Counted from the first letter of the stretch, positions 36,740-48,158 are shown. The stretch: DNA of 64,000 nucleotides from Geosiphon pyriformis (GCA_016748015.1 JAAOMT010000572.1:161650-225649); one strand, 5' to 3'. Notes: generated from the letters alone by a model not told the origin. A program made the numbers and translations.

Positions 36740-37115
36740 GTCCATTGACATTTCCATTGTTTTTTCCCTTTTTATAATGTACTGTATAATTAAATGATGA
36801 AAGTTCTATTTTCTATCTGGCATGGTGATTATCTGCAAATTCTTGTTTTTGAATTGAAGTCAATTTTTTGTGATCAGTGTATACTTTAAACTTTTGGCTT
36901 AAGTATTCTTTCTATTTAATGACAGTCTAATAGATAGCTAAGTGTTCTAATGCTGGAGTTCCATAGTTCTTTTCAGCTGGACTTAAGCTTCTACTGGCGT
37001 AAGCTACTGGATGTTCTCTTCTATCTAGTTCTTTCTGTGATAGTACTGCTCCCAATGCTTGGCCAGATGCATTGATAGTGATGATGAATGGTTTGTTGTA
37101 ATCTGGATACATCAA
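36740..37115 (-). pseudogene. RNase H of A2
   Basis: The segment 37115-36927 reads NKPFIITINASGQALGAV and AYASRSLSPAEKNYGTPALE. Active Gypsy RNase H has TDAS at the first motif; here it is INAS, a G-to-A loss of the first catalytic Asp. It continues with a VYTDHKKL-type motif near 36870 after stops. Confidence 0.8.
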
Positions 37116-37139
37116 TACTAGAGCTTGAATAAGCTTTTT

Positions 37140-38200
37140 TCTTAAGATATTAAAAGCTTCTTGTTGAGTTTCTGTCTATTTGTATTTTACATTCTTTGTT
37201 TGAAGTTGGTGTAGTGGTTGGGCTATTTTGGAAAAATTCTTGATAAAGCAGCAATAGTATCCAGCAAATCCCAAAAATGCTCTCAATTTTGTGAAATTAT
37301 TTGGTACTGGAAAGTTCTTGACAGTCTCAATCTTATCTGAATCTGTTTTTATTCCATTTTTGCTCACCACATGTCCCAAAAACTTGAGTTCAGTTTTCCC
37401 AAAGAAACATTTGGTTGCATTTAATTTCAGTCTGGCTCTTCTTAACCTTTCAAACACTTGTTGAAGATGATGCAAATAATCATCGAATGTTTTTGAGAAC
37501 ACATTGGTATCATCCAAGTATATGACTACTGACTTCCATAGTAGTCCAGTGTATACAATTTCTATTAGCCATTAGAATGTGGCCAGTGCATTCATCAATT
37601 CAAATGGCATAACTTCAAATTCAAAATTTCTTTCTTTTATGGTAAATGCTGTTTTCTCTTTGTCAGCTAGATTCATGGCTACTTGCCAATAATCACTATT
37701 CAAATCCAGTGTTAAGAACCATTTATTTCCTCCAAAAGCATTAAACAGCTCTTGGATTTTGGGCGTTAGATAGTTATCTTCTTTGGTTACTTATCTCCTT
37801 TGGTTACTCCATTCAATTTTCAGTAATCCACACAAAAGTGGATTTTCCCATTTTTCTTCCAGACTAGTACCACTGGTGATGACCATGAGCTCATTGATAG
37901 CTGAATTAGCCCATTGTCAAGCATTTGGTTAATTTCTTAACAAATGATCTCATGGCTAGCTGGTGGTATTCTGTATGCTCTTTGTTTAATTGGCATTGCA
38001 TCTCCAGTTTTGATTTGATGCTGGATGATATTGGTTCTGTCAAATTCATTTTTGCTGGCAAAAATGTCATTGAAGTTGCTGAGTAATGTTTTTAATTGTA
38101 TTTGTTAAAGTGGGTTTAGATTTTTCATGTTTATCTGTTTTAATTGTTCTGGTTGAAGCAGGTAACATTCACTTTGTCCATAAATAGTTTGTGATGTGAT
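37140..38200 (-). pseudogene. Reverse transcriptase of A2
   Basis: Ty3/Gypsy RT with motifs in order: a QHQIKTGDAMPIKQRAYR segment near 38000, FCVDY followed by a stop, LDLNSDYWQVAM (family LDLxSGYWQ, Gly to Asp), EVMPFELMNA (normally PFGL), VVIYLDD as the intact catalytic box near 37520, then LGHVVSKNGIKTD and RAFLGFAGYY. The clean open part is 37517-37176. A TAA interrupts TF-stop-WLIE where CAA is expected. It is in the usual place upstream of RNase H. Confidence 0.85.
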
Positions 38201-38218
38201 ATTTACATATCCACAAAG

Positions 38219-39271
38219 CTATGGAAAATCTGGAATATGGTTTGGTGATTGGTTCTCAACTTCGGTGGTTAAATATCTAATAATAGTTCCTTTTGGTATT
38301 TCAATAACACGTCTTATTGTGTTGTAGATAGGAATTTTGATATTCTTGGAGCTGTTGGCTAATATGTAGAGATTGGTGAGCCCAATTTCTTCTGATTCGC
38401 AAATGGTAGCTTCTGCTTCAAACAACTGAGCTTGATTCTTTACTTTTCTTTTTATAGCTAACATATACTGGTCATATGGTAGAATGAAAATTGTGTGACA
38501 GGTTGAGATAATTTTTTCTTTGTTAACAATTTCTTTTTCTGCCATATTAACTGGTATATCTATTCTACTCATTGATCTGAATTTTTGTATCTCTTTAGCA
38601 GTAATCCCCAATTCTTCTCTGTTTTCCACTAACACTAGCTGAGCTACTTTCACCAGAGGTAAGAATATTGCCTGTGCTATCTTTTTATTTAGATCTATGG
38701 TATATGTTTTTTTTGAGTCATTTTGTAGCATAGCAATAATATTTTCTACATATCCTGTGTTAATTATTCCTTCTCTGATGTTGATTCTCTTTTTTGCTAA
38801 GCTACTTCTGGATGCTAATTGAACTATTGTTGTTGTTGAAATTTCCAGTGCTATTTTCAGATTGATGCAAGTGTGTGAGTAAGGTTCCAATTTAATGAGA
38901 TTTTTTCTTGGATATCTCAGATCAAATCCTATATCAGTATTATGCACACATTCAGGCATAATACCTTTATTATTATTGCTGAACCATTTCAGTTTTTGCT
39001 TCTTGGTAAGATCAAGAAGGGCGATATATGTTTCAGAGTTTGAATTGGAATCCAAATTGTTGTTATTTTTGTTGTTGTTTTGAGCAGAGCTAGAACTAGT
39101 GTTTTTATTGTCATCATTGTCGGAGTTTGAATCAGGATTGAAAATTGATTTCAATTCTGATGCACAGTTGCTCATTGGTTCGTTTTCTTCTGAAATTGTG
39201 TAGATCATGTGTGGTGGTAGATTGTAAATGAGGTCACACTCATTACAATACTTGAAGTCACATGGAATCAA
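38219..39271 (-). pseudogene. dUTPase-like domain with flanking linker, A2
   Basis: A 350-codon open segment of the polyprotein. After an acidic, Asn/Ser-rich linker (residues about 40-80) come the five dUTPase motifs in order: DIGFDLRYP (motif 1), LASRSSLAKK (2), GIINTGYVENIIAML (3), KKIAQAIFLPL (4) and KFRSMSRIDI (5). dUTPases hydrolyse dUTP and keep uracil out of cDNA. The motif 3 Asp that activates water is Asn here and the following Gly is Glu, so the copy is probably inactive. About 150 further residues (ending IPKGTIIRYLTTEVENQ) resemble the spacer that precedes RT in many Gypsy polyproteins. The N-terminus has CNEC as part of the upstream cysteine module. It follows protease and precedes RT. 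Confidence 0.75.
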
Positions 39272-39890
39272 ACAGTGGTCACATAATCAGGTGTTTATTT
39301 CTTCCAAGTGTTGTTCTTGTTCCTTTCTGGTAGGTGTTAATCATTGGTAATGTTTATGGAATTCCTCTGGATCATTTTTGATGTTACCAAAGACATCAAA
39401 AGTTTGGACATATTCAGGTTCAGGAAGTGATAAAGAGTTGTTTTTGATTTCCAGTAGTTCACTGGTTGTCACATCTTCTGCTTTTGCATACACCATTCTC
39501 TAGAGTTTGTGTTCGTTATAAGGATATCCTTCTAATCATCACAATGCTTTTTTCCAGGTGTTGTTGATTGGTGTGCCTTTGCATATCCAGTCATTGATTA
39601 GGATTTTATATTGGCACATTTCATCACATGTTTTTTTTCATCCAGGAATGTCGTTCCACATTCTTTTGTCTGAAAGAGTTTTTCCACAAGCTAAACATAG
39701 TGTATTATTCCATTTTTCCACTCATTTTGGCCTTCCAAAACGTTCAACAAGACATGTGCGGCAATAAAACTTAGTTGCCATCTGGTATTTTTTGTTATCA
39801 CTACAATATGCACCCATTGAAGACAATTTCTTGCCACAATTGGTGCATATAAGCTTTGGTCGACAATAATTCGGTTGTGGTAGTGCATAA
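39240..39890 (-). pseudogene. Cysteine-rich (probable zinc-binding) module, A2
   Basis: One minus-strand frame across about 640 bp, interrupted only by TGA and one TAG, has paired cysteines: LICTNCGKKLSSMGAYC, then FYCRTCLVERFG, TLCLACGKTLSDKRMW, KKTCDEMCQYKI, and at the end LCDHCLIPCDFKYCNEC. The C-x2-C spacing suggests several zinc ribbons or a treble-clef fold. Most stops stand where Trp fits (PG-stop-KKTC, HYQ-stop-LTP, NT-stop-LCDHC), and two adjacent TGA occur near 39540. I do not know this module from other Gypsy elements. Confidence 0.55.
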
Positions 39891-40189
39891 GTATATGTAT
39901 AGTAAATGGCGATTGGTGTTGGAATTTTTTTGTTCTTTTTCCCTTTTTCTTTGTGGTTATTTTTTTCCTACTCCCAGGTTGTTGGTAGTTTGTTTTGATT
40001 GTTGTTGATTCCCCAGGCTTGATCTGAATTCCAGGTACGTTCTTCTGTTTGTTTGTTTTTCCCCTTATCATTCCAGGATAGTATTGGTGGTCATTTTTAT
40101 CGGCCCAGGAAACTTGATAAGCTTCCTAGGTAGGTTTCTTCTTTTCTTTTTTCAATTCAATAAGTGGAGCTAATGGTGTGATGATGAGT

Positions 40190-40640
40190 TTGAAATGGCC
40201 ACACGTGGTTAGTATGCATGTGTGTCATCCATTCTGGCTAAGCTGGAGCTCTTGGGTGTTCCAGTCAAGTGTCGCATTGATTTTGGACAGCCAGTCATTA
40301 CCCACTAGTGCTTAGTATTGAATGGCTTTCATGACTAATACTTTGATTAGTATAGTGATACCATTGATTTCTATGGACAAGTTATCTATTTCATCAATTG
40401 GAGTCTTAGTGGCTCCATCAGCTGTAATTATCCTTGCACTGGCAGCTTAATTAACTTGGCAATCTAATTGGTCCATGAGCTGTCTTGTGATGATACTGCC
40501 AGCTGATTCACTATTTAGAATTAGTTTGATGAACTGACCATCAATTTTGGCATCTGTGTACATTGCCATGATAGGTTTTTTTTCAAGTACAGCTCCACTG
40601 AACAAAGAGGTTTCTATTGGTTCTTTGATTTCGAAGGGAA
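40190..40640 (-). pseudogene. Aspartic protease domain of A2
   Basis: The frame reads FSGAVLEKKPIMAMYTDAKI, then IKLILNSESAGSIITRQLMD, then ITADGATKTPIDEI, and ALVGNDWLSKINATLDW, the usual Gypsy protease order. The active site LDSG/T is LNSE here: Asp to Asn and Gly to Glu, each one G-to-A change. It lies between the gag CCHC knuckle and the cysteine-rich module. Confidence 0.75.
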
Positions 40641-41159
40641 ATATTGCTGCTAGAAACTCATCTTCTATAACAGTGGCTGGCGGAATATTGGTAAGTGGTT
40701 GCTTCTGGTTGGGTTCCTGGGTATTGGGTGAGGTGTTTTTTGGGGTAACCAGAAGGCTTAAATAGTTCTGGAAACTCGGGTTTTGAGTATACCCAGTTCC
40801 TGAACTCTGCTGTCATAATTCTGATGGCTGGTTGGATGAACTAGAAATCAGTTGGTGAACAACCATCGCCAATCTCCAGTTTTGGATGACTCTTGATCTA
40901 GGGTTTCTTAATGTCATTTGAGTGGGGTTGGGTGATAGTGTTTGAACTACAGGTGTCTGATAGATTATTTGTGACTGTGGCTAATATATAGACTGGGACT
41001 GTGGTTGATAAACAATGGGTGCTGTTGGCTGATAAATTGGCAGTTGATAAATTTGTGGCTGCATCATAGGTATGTAATTTGGTTAATATATTGCTGAGGT
41101 TGATTGATAACTCAGAGCTGAAAACCTGTGATTGGGGTTTCAATATTGATTTTCTGATC

Positions 41160-42960
41160 ATTTGTTTTCTATTCTTAACTGACAATTGATTCTTAAATGT
41201 CCTTGTTTACCACAGTAGTGGCAGATATGCATCTCTTGCTGTTATGGCTGATTGGATAATGATGAGGAATGTGACTGATTTTGTGGGCAATTTGTGATTC
41301 CTAAATTATTGTGTCATTGGGGTGGCTGATAAATTGTGCAATTGTCAACTAAGTACCTTTCCAGCTTCTAGTTAATGGAATTACTGAATTGTTTCAATTT
41401 GGAATCCAATTCAGATGATCCATTCATCACTAGATTTACAGTTTGGACATGGTTGGCTTCGAGTTCAGCTACTTCAAAATTTCTGGCATTGTTAATTGCA
41501 GCTTGAAGATCTACTGGATGCATTGGGCATACACATTGGAGGGTGCTACTGTACAGGCCTCTAATAAATTGGTTTAAGATTTGTGGCACTATAAAGTAAT
41601 CAGCCTGAATTGCTTGAATCTGATGTAGATTCCTATGGAAGCATCTTAGGTAAGTAGTGACTGCTTCATTTTCCCCTTGTTTGATAGTAGTGAAAGTGTT
41701 TGCTAGCCGATTAATACTATTGTTGTTGCTGAAGTATTGTAGGAATGCAAGCTTGAATGCAATAAAATCTTGGGGTTTGTTAGCCAAGCTTTGATACTAT
41801 GAATTGGCAATATCTTGAAGAAAGTAAAGAATGGCCTGCATGGCTCTGACATCATTCCAGCCATTGGCTGTGATGGCTTTCTCCACATCATTTAGCCACA
41901 CTTGGGCATCGTCTTCTTTGCCAGTGAATTTCTCAAGTTTTGCTATTGAAGCATAGGCCATTGGATCAACATTTGGTTGTTACAGTTGTTGTTGCAGTTG
42001 TTGAAGTGGCTACTGTGATTGTTGAGGTGGTTGGAGTAGCTGCTGTTGCTATTTGTTGATTGGTGGAGCTGGATTAATTCTGATTACTGGAGATAAGTGT
42101 TGTTGATTATTAATGTCAGGATTTCAATCATTCTAATTGTGCTGCATTTGGAAATTCAGAGTTCCGATTTCTGGATTTTCCAAATTTAGATTTTGCTGAG
42201 TTTGAAAATTCAGGATTTCAATGTTCGGGTTTTCTGAGATCAGATTCTGGTAAGTAAATTTTTGATCTTCAGATTTTTTTTTCTCTTCTTCTTGTTTTTC
42301 TTTCGATTCTATTACTTCCCAGGGACTTGCAGTTCTGAAATCTGGTTGGGGTGGTGAAGATTAAAGTCCTGATGGCATTGATGATTAGGACTTAAATCCT
42401 TCAAAATATGTGCTGTATGGTCCTAGAAGATCTTCTTTTCTTTGTTTATTCTGAAATGGGAATTGTCCAAAAGTTGATGTCACATGTGATGTGGACATGT
42501 CTGTTGATGTAATGTTGATGGCACTTCCAGGTGTATAGTGGTATGATAGGTTTGTTGGTGATTCAACTCTGGTTTTCTTCCAAGTAGGTGGTTGTATTTG
42601 TTTTGGTATTACTGCTGATGTTTGCAATTTTCCTTTGTCTTTATTGGCATAAGTGATTGAATATCTTTGTTGTGTGTGATGTTTAATTTCTTTATTAATC
42701 TCAGTAATGATGGATGCAAAATTATAATTTGTTGGTAAGCTGGTGTTTTGGATTAATTTGTGGTAAAAAGTTTCTCTCACTGATTCAGTGTTTACTGATG
42801 TTCCTAACAAATAGGCAATTTTTTCGTTGACATAGAAATTGAAGGCTAATTCTGCTAATATCTGATTGTGGTTCAATTCCAAGTATTGACAGTAGTATTG
42901 AAATAAGAATTTCACAAATCCTAAATGGTTTGCTCCTATACTTTCTGATTCTGCCACTGT
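41160..42960 (-). pseudogene. Gag (capsid and nucleocapsid) of A2
   Basis: Open segments at 42957-42385 and 41787-41368. The second is the retrotransposon gag core (FKLAFLQYFSNNNSINRLA, then TTYLRCFHRNLHQIQ, FIRGLYSSTLQ). Between them lies a Gln/Pro-rich spacer. The nucleocapsid knuckle CHYCGKQGHLRINC (C-X2-C-X4-H-X4-C) is intact near 41200. No ATG stands at the start of the first segment, so the true start may be lost. Several TAA/TAG/TGA interrupt the frame at Gln and Trp positions. Confidence 0.8.
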
Positions 42961-42998
42961 TGATTTATTTGTTGATGCTGGTTCTCTGTAGGATTATA

Positions 42999-43017
42999 CC
43001 TTACAGGAAGCACTAAA
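42999..43017 (-). promoter_or_regulatory. Primer-binding site of A2
   Basis: Next to the 5' LTR the minus strand reads TTTAGTGCTTCCTGTAAGG. A1 has TTTGGTGC at the same place (44442), so the original is likely TGG-TGC-..., pairing with a tRNA 3' end in GCACCA. I could not identify the tRNA. Confidence 0.5.
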
Positions 43018-43882
43018 TGTTACAGATGATTATTTGGAATCTCAAGTCAAATAACAAATCCATAACTTAGTGCTTAGTTGGTACTCGGGTGTTAATATCT
43101 GAAGGTTTTTGTTGTGGAGTCTTTTATATAATAAACAGAGATTTAATAATTGTTTCAGTAGTCTCCCGGAATTGCAATTCCATCAAATTTTTTTTTTAGC
43201 ATGATGACCGGTAATCCTCCTGATAAGCTATCCTCAAATCTATGAGTGTTCTACTCTTGTTTCATGGGTCTTTTACCAGTCTCTATGATGTCTGTATCTC
43301 AATGCTTAATTTTTAATCAATTTAGTAAAACCAAAAAAATAACAAAAAGAAATAAAAGAAAATAAAAGAAAATAAAAAAATAAACAAAAGCAATTACAAG
43401 TTAGTATCCTGTCAATAGCCATGATTAAAAGCTATTGTTCCAGTGTGATTAAGTATTAATTACTATCAACATGAAGTGTTGATAGTGGAGAGTGGATTTG
43501 GATGGTAAATAGTTATTTATTTGATATTTTTAAATGGAAGATTGCTTAGATCAAATCTAAACTGAGAGGTCTGTCTTTTCTACTTCTAATGCTATCACTA
43601 TATATACATAATTAATGTTTTGCAAGATCACTCACATTTCTGAGCAATGTGCTATGATTTCTTGAGCAATGTTCATATTGTTGAGTGATGTGCTCTAATT
43701 TCTAATATTGTTCTATATTGTTGAGCAATATGCCGTGTTTTCTGATATTGCTCCACATTGCTGAGCAATATGCTATGATTTCTGACATTGCTCTATATTG
43801 CTGAGCAATGTGCTCATGTGCTAAATACTATTCTCTTATTGGTCTGCTATTTTCTATATCTGTTTTCTTTTTATAAGTAACA
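43018..43882 (-). repeat. 5' LTR of A2
   Basis: 865 bp, TGTTACAG to AAGTAACA on the + strand. A TATA box (TATATATAG on the minus strand, 43598-43606) precedes the conserved R/U5 part. U3 holds the palindrome array at 43631-43833. Confidence 0.9.
43631..43833. repeat. Variable palindrome array in the A2 LTR U3
   Basis: Degenerate copies of an approximately 20-40 bp unit, each with ATTGCT-n-AGCAAT or TGAGCAATGTGCT cores, alternating with TATGATTTCT or TCTAATTTCT spacers. The partner LTR has fewer copies (34450-34535), which explains most of the 110-bp length difference. Confidence 0.75.
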
Positions 43883-44441
43883 TCATCAAATTATCAATAA
43901 AAATACTTATCTAAAATTTAATTCATGTTATTACCATTTAATTGAAAAATATTTATCAACTCTAACTATCAACATTTCATGTTAATAGCTGCTGATACTT
44001 AACCACATTGGAACAATAGCTCTTGATCATGGCTATTGATAGAATACTAACTTTTTATTGTCTTGGTTTATTTCTTTATTTTCTTTATTTTTTTATTTTT
44101 TATTTTATTGTTATATACTAATTGATTAAGAATTAATCACTGAATTATTAACATCAAAAAAGACTAGTAAAAAACCCAAGAATAAGAGTAGAAACTCATC
44201 AAATTGAGAATAGCTTACCAGGGAAATACCAGCCACCACACTAAAAAAAAAATTTGATGGAATTACAATTCTGGGAGGTTATAGAAAAAACAACACTTGA
44301 ATCTCTGTTCATTATACAAAAGACTCAACCAAAACCTTTAGATGACCAAAACCTTCAGATATTACCAACCAAATCATCAATTGAGCATCAAGTTATGGAT
44401 TTGTTATTTGTTTTCAAACCCCCAAATAATCATTTGTAACA
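43883..44441 (+). repeat. 5' LTR of A1, downstream part
   Basis: Continuation of 33463-33846 after A2, beginning with the duplicated TCAT. It contains GCTATTGATAGAATACTAAC and ends AAATAATCATTTGTAACA, as in copy A0. Joined, the LTR is about 940 bp. Confidence 0.8.
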
Positions 44442-44460
44442 TTTGGTGCTTTTTGTGAGG
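44442..44460 (+). promoter_or_regulatory. Primer-binding site of A1
   Basis: TTTGGTGCTTTTTGTGAGG directly after the LTR, equivalent to the A2 site on the other strand. Confidence 0.5.
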
Positions 44461-44469
44461 TATAATCTA

Positions 44470-46670
44470 ACAGAAAACCAGCATCAACAGCAATTATCTG
44501 AAACAGTAGCAGAATCTGAAGAAATAGGGACAAACCACTTGGAATTTGCAAAATCTTTATTTCAACATTATCACATTCATCTCAGATTAACAAATATTTT
44601 TGGCCAACAGAATTAGTTTTCAATTATTATGTCAACAAAAGAATTGCATACTACTTGGAAGGTTAAGGAGATTCAGAATTCACTTTCAACAATTTCTTCA
44701 ATGAACTACTCCAAAGCACTACTCTTTCACAAAACTATTTATTTGCACTTCTAATCACAGAAATAAACAAAGAAATTGAAAAATACACCAAGCAAAGATT
44801 TCTTATCACTTTTGTTGGCAAAGGAAAAAGAAGATTACAAACATCAACAGGAATTCCAAAGTAAATTCAACTATCTACTTAGAAAAAACAAAGATTTGAT
44901 TCACTTGCTAATCCATCATATTATCATACATCTGAAAGTACTATTAATATAATAGGCATAGCTACAGCAAGTGTGACAACACCACTAAACAGAATTTCAT
45001 TCTAAAGTAAACAGAAGAAAGCAAAATTATTAAGAACATATGGCAATTATTTTAAAAAATTTAAATTGTAATCTCCAATGCCATCAGGAGTTTGATTACT
45101 GCCACTACCACCAGATTTTGAAGCCATCAGTCCTTGGGAATTAACCAACTTTGAGAAAAAAAATAGCAATCAAGAAATTAATACTAAAAACTCGATCTTA
45201 GAAAACCCAGAAATCCAAACTCCAAGTGTTTTAACTCCAAAAAATCAGAACAAGCCCAACTTCAACATTATTAATTAGCAAAATCTACCTCCAGTAATTG
45301 TGATTGATTAACTACCAATTAAACTAATTGTTAAACCACTACAACAGCCATAATCACAATCACAACAATAACTTCAACAGTCCTAACAACTGATTGCACC
45401 TATGGTATATGCCCCAATTACCAAAATCAAAAAATTTACTGGTGAAAAAGATGATACACAAGTGTTGCTAAATAATCTAGAAAAAGTCATTGTAGCTAAT
45501 GAATAGAATAATGCTAGAACAATATAAGCTATTCCTTATTTTCTTTAGAATATTACTGATTTGTGATATCAAAGCTTGGCAAACAAACTCCAAGATTTCA
45601 ATGTGTTCAAAATTGAGTTTCTCAAATATTTCAGTAACAACAATAGTATCAACTACCTAGCAAATACTTTTACTATAATCAAACAAGAAAATACCAAAGT
45701 AATTACTACTTACTTGGGATGCTTCTATCAAAATTTATACCAGATCCAAGCAATTGATGCCAACTATTTTACAGTGCCAAAAATCTTAAACCAGTTTATT
45801 TATGGCCTACACTATAGTATTTTTTAATGCATACACCTATTACATTCAGTCAACTTTCAAGCAGCAATCACTTATGCCAGAGATTTCAAATCAGCTGAAC
45901 TTGAAGCAAACTATGTCCAAGCCATTAATCTAGTAATGAATAGATCATCTGAATTAGATTCCAAATTAAAACAATTTAATAATTCAATTAATCAGAAAAT
46001 CAAGAGATATTTAGCTAATAATCAAGCCATTTATCAGTCTTTACAATAACATAATAATTAAGAAAACTTAAATTGTTTCCAAAATCAGTCATGTTTATTA
46101 TCATCTACAGATCAATCATGATAGCAAATACATATCTGTTACTACTATGATAAATAAGGACATCTAAAAATAAATTGCCAGTTGAGGTTAAATAATCAAT
46201 GATTGGAAACTCAATATCAAAACTCTGATTGCAGATTTCAAACCCTGAACTACACCAATAATTTATCAAATAAACAATATCAATATCAGTCTTTATATTC
46301 TCAAATGATGCAGCCAATTTATCAAACACCAATCTATTAATCTACAACTCCAGTAATTTATTACCCACTCCAAACTCAGTTAATTTATCAACTCCAATCA
46401 ACTCAAACATCATCATTAAACTTACCTCAAAACAAAAACCAGAGACTGAAAACTACTTAGATCTGTCAAAATTGGCAATTGGTAATAATAATGCACTAAT
46501 TGATCTCCAGTTTAGCAGTTTAATAATCTGGATTATGACAGCAAAATTCAGGAACTAGCTATACCCAAAACCCAAACACCCAATATTATTTAAGTCTTCT
46601 AATGACTCCAGAAAATGCCTTATGCAATAATCTGAAATCCAACTAAAAACAGTTACTTACCAGCAATATT
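44470..46670 (+). pseudogene. Gag of A1, broken
   Basis: Matches A2 gag throughout: VAESEEIGTNHLEFAKSLFQ near 44510, then frameshifted segments, the gag core in the open part 45576-45827 (FKIEFLKYFSNNNSINYLA, TTYLGCFYQNLYQIQ), and the knuckle region near 46125. There it reads CYYY...GHLKINC, so the second Cys is Tyr (TGT to TAT). Many TAA/TAG interrupt the Gln-rich parts. Confidence 0.8.
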
Positions 46671-46844
46671 TTATTAGCAGCCATTACTGAGAATGAATTT
46701 ATAGCAGCCATATTCTTTTTTGAACTAGAAGACCTAATTTTAACTCTTTTGTTCAGTGGAGCCACTTTCAATACCAAATTTTTTACAACAATATACACTG
46801 ATGTTAAAGTTAATGGCCACCCTATTAAATTAATATTAGATAGT
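46671..46844 (+). pseudogene. Protease fragment of A1, ends at the deletion junction
   Basis: Reads LFSGATFNTKFFTTIYTDVKV, then IKLILDS, the active-site Asp being retained. Directly after LDS the sequence switches to integrase (KFVYQDLIC), so the rest of protease, dUTPase, RT, RNase H and the start of integrase are missing. Confidence 0.75.
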
Positions 46845-48158
46845 CAAGTTTGTATACCAAGATTTAATTTGCCATTATGAATGCCCAAAAAAATTGTTAT
46901 TCGACCAAAAAACATATTTTATCAATAATACATTAACTAAACTAAGCCAACAGTTTGAAATAAAATAACTCTTATTATTATCATATTACTCACAAACAAA
47001 TGAACTGGTAAAACAATTTAACTGAATATTATGTAAAGTATTAGCAAAAATAAGTTACAAAAATACACAAAAATAGGACTTATTTATACTTTTTGTATTA
47101 TTTGCATACCAAACATTAAAGCAAAATACTATTCAGTTTACACCATTCAAACTAGTTTATAAAAAAAAAGCTACCTTATCTATTAAATGAGAAATACTTT
47201 CTTTTTTAACAAAAACTATTACCAAAAAAAATTTTAAAACTACTTTACACCAAAAAACATATTAGCTTATGGAAACATTAGAAAACAATCATAAAACAGC
47301 AGCTGATAATATTGGTAATATTCAAAAACAATAGAAAGAAAGACATAATAATCACTTATCCAAATAATCAATCAAATTCAAAATTGGGGACCAAGTACTA
47401 TTATATCATATAAAAGCTAAAAAACAGTGAAATAGAAAGTTTGACCTAAAGTAGGACAGTCTATTTTACATATATAAAGTTTTAGGCAATAGAGCTTATA
47501 AATTATGATTAGAAGACAAAATTTTAAAGAAAGTAGTACATAAAAATCAATTAAAAATTTATCACACAAAACAAAAATTATTATCATCTATATCTTAACT
47601 AAAAATACAAATTTTATTAATCAGACCTAAAAATATATCATAAAATCTAGAACCAATCATTATTATCAAAACATAATCAATACACAACTATTTAATTGAA
47701 AAATTTAAGTATATATAATTATTAAAACAACAAAAATAAATTAATAAAACTTACAACATAGACTTTTCAAATCAAATTTTACAACTCTTGAAACAACTAT
47801 TTAATGCAATTCAATACTTTACAGCTTAAATAAAAATCACAATTGATAAAAAAAAGATATGATACAAAGACAGAAGCAAAAAAAAAGTAGGCAAAAATTC
47901 AACTAGAACTAAATAATTTCATTTCTACAAACAATCCTCTATTCCAGTAGTTAGTGTTCTGCACAACAATTAAAGAAAGGAGAAGGACAAAAAAAAAGAA
48001 AAAAATATGTTTTAGACAAAGCTTAACATAATTAAAGAGAAAAAAAAAGTAACAGAAATAGATATGTGTTAAACAAAGCTTAAAAAAATTAAACAAGCTT
48101 TAAGCAGAATAACCAAAGAACCAGTAACAGAAAAATAGACACCAGAAAATGCCAGAGT
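46845..48158 (+). pseudogene. Integrase remnant of element B
   Basis: Begins KFVYQDLIC and ECPKKIV, aligning with the core of the A integrases, and runs through a decayed core and C-terminus (FKIGDQVLLY, KVLGNRAYKL) with many stops. Its 3' continuation is more distant from family A than A0 and A2 are from each other, so it belongs to element B. Confidence 0.7.

Larger units (their letters stand above)
33847..43882 (-). mobile_element. Complete Ty3/Gypsy retrotransposon A2 with dUTPase-like domain
   Basis: About 10 kb with two LTRs (43018-43882 is 5', 33847-34601 is 3'), both TG...CA, flanked by the 4-bp duplication TCAT (33843-33846 and 43883-43886). Order on the minus strand: primer-binding site, gag with CCHC knuckle, protease, cysteine-rich module, dUTPase-like domain, RT, RNase H, integrase, C-terminal extension, polypurine tract. 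RT before integrase places it in Ty3/Gypsy. It is the youngest layer of the nest and the best preserved copy of the family here, but stops and catalytic substitutions disable it. Confidence 0.9.

Noticed and set aside
39240-39890. Reassigned code with TGA read as Trp
   Set aside because: TGA does sit at Trp positions, but TGG is also used for Trp in the same frame, TAA/TAG sit at Gln positions, and catalytic Asp are lost by the same class of change. The WC-2-like gene has no internal TGA. Mutational decay explains all of it.
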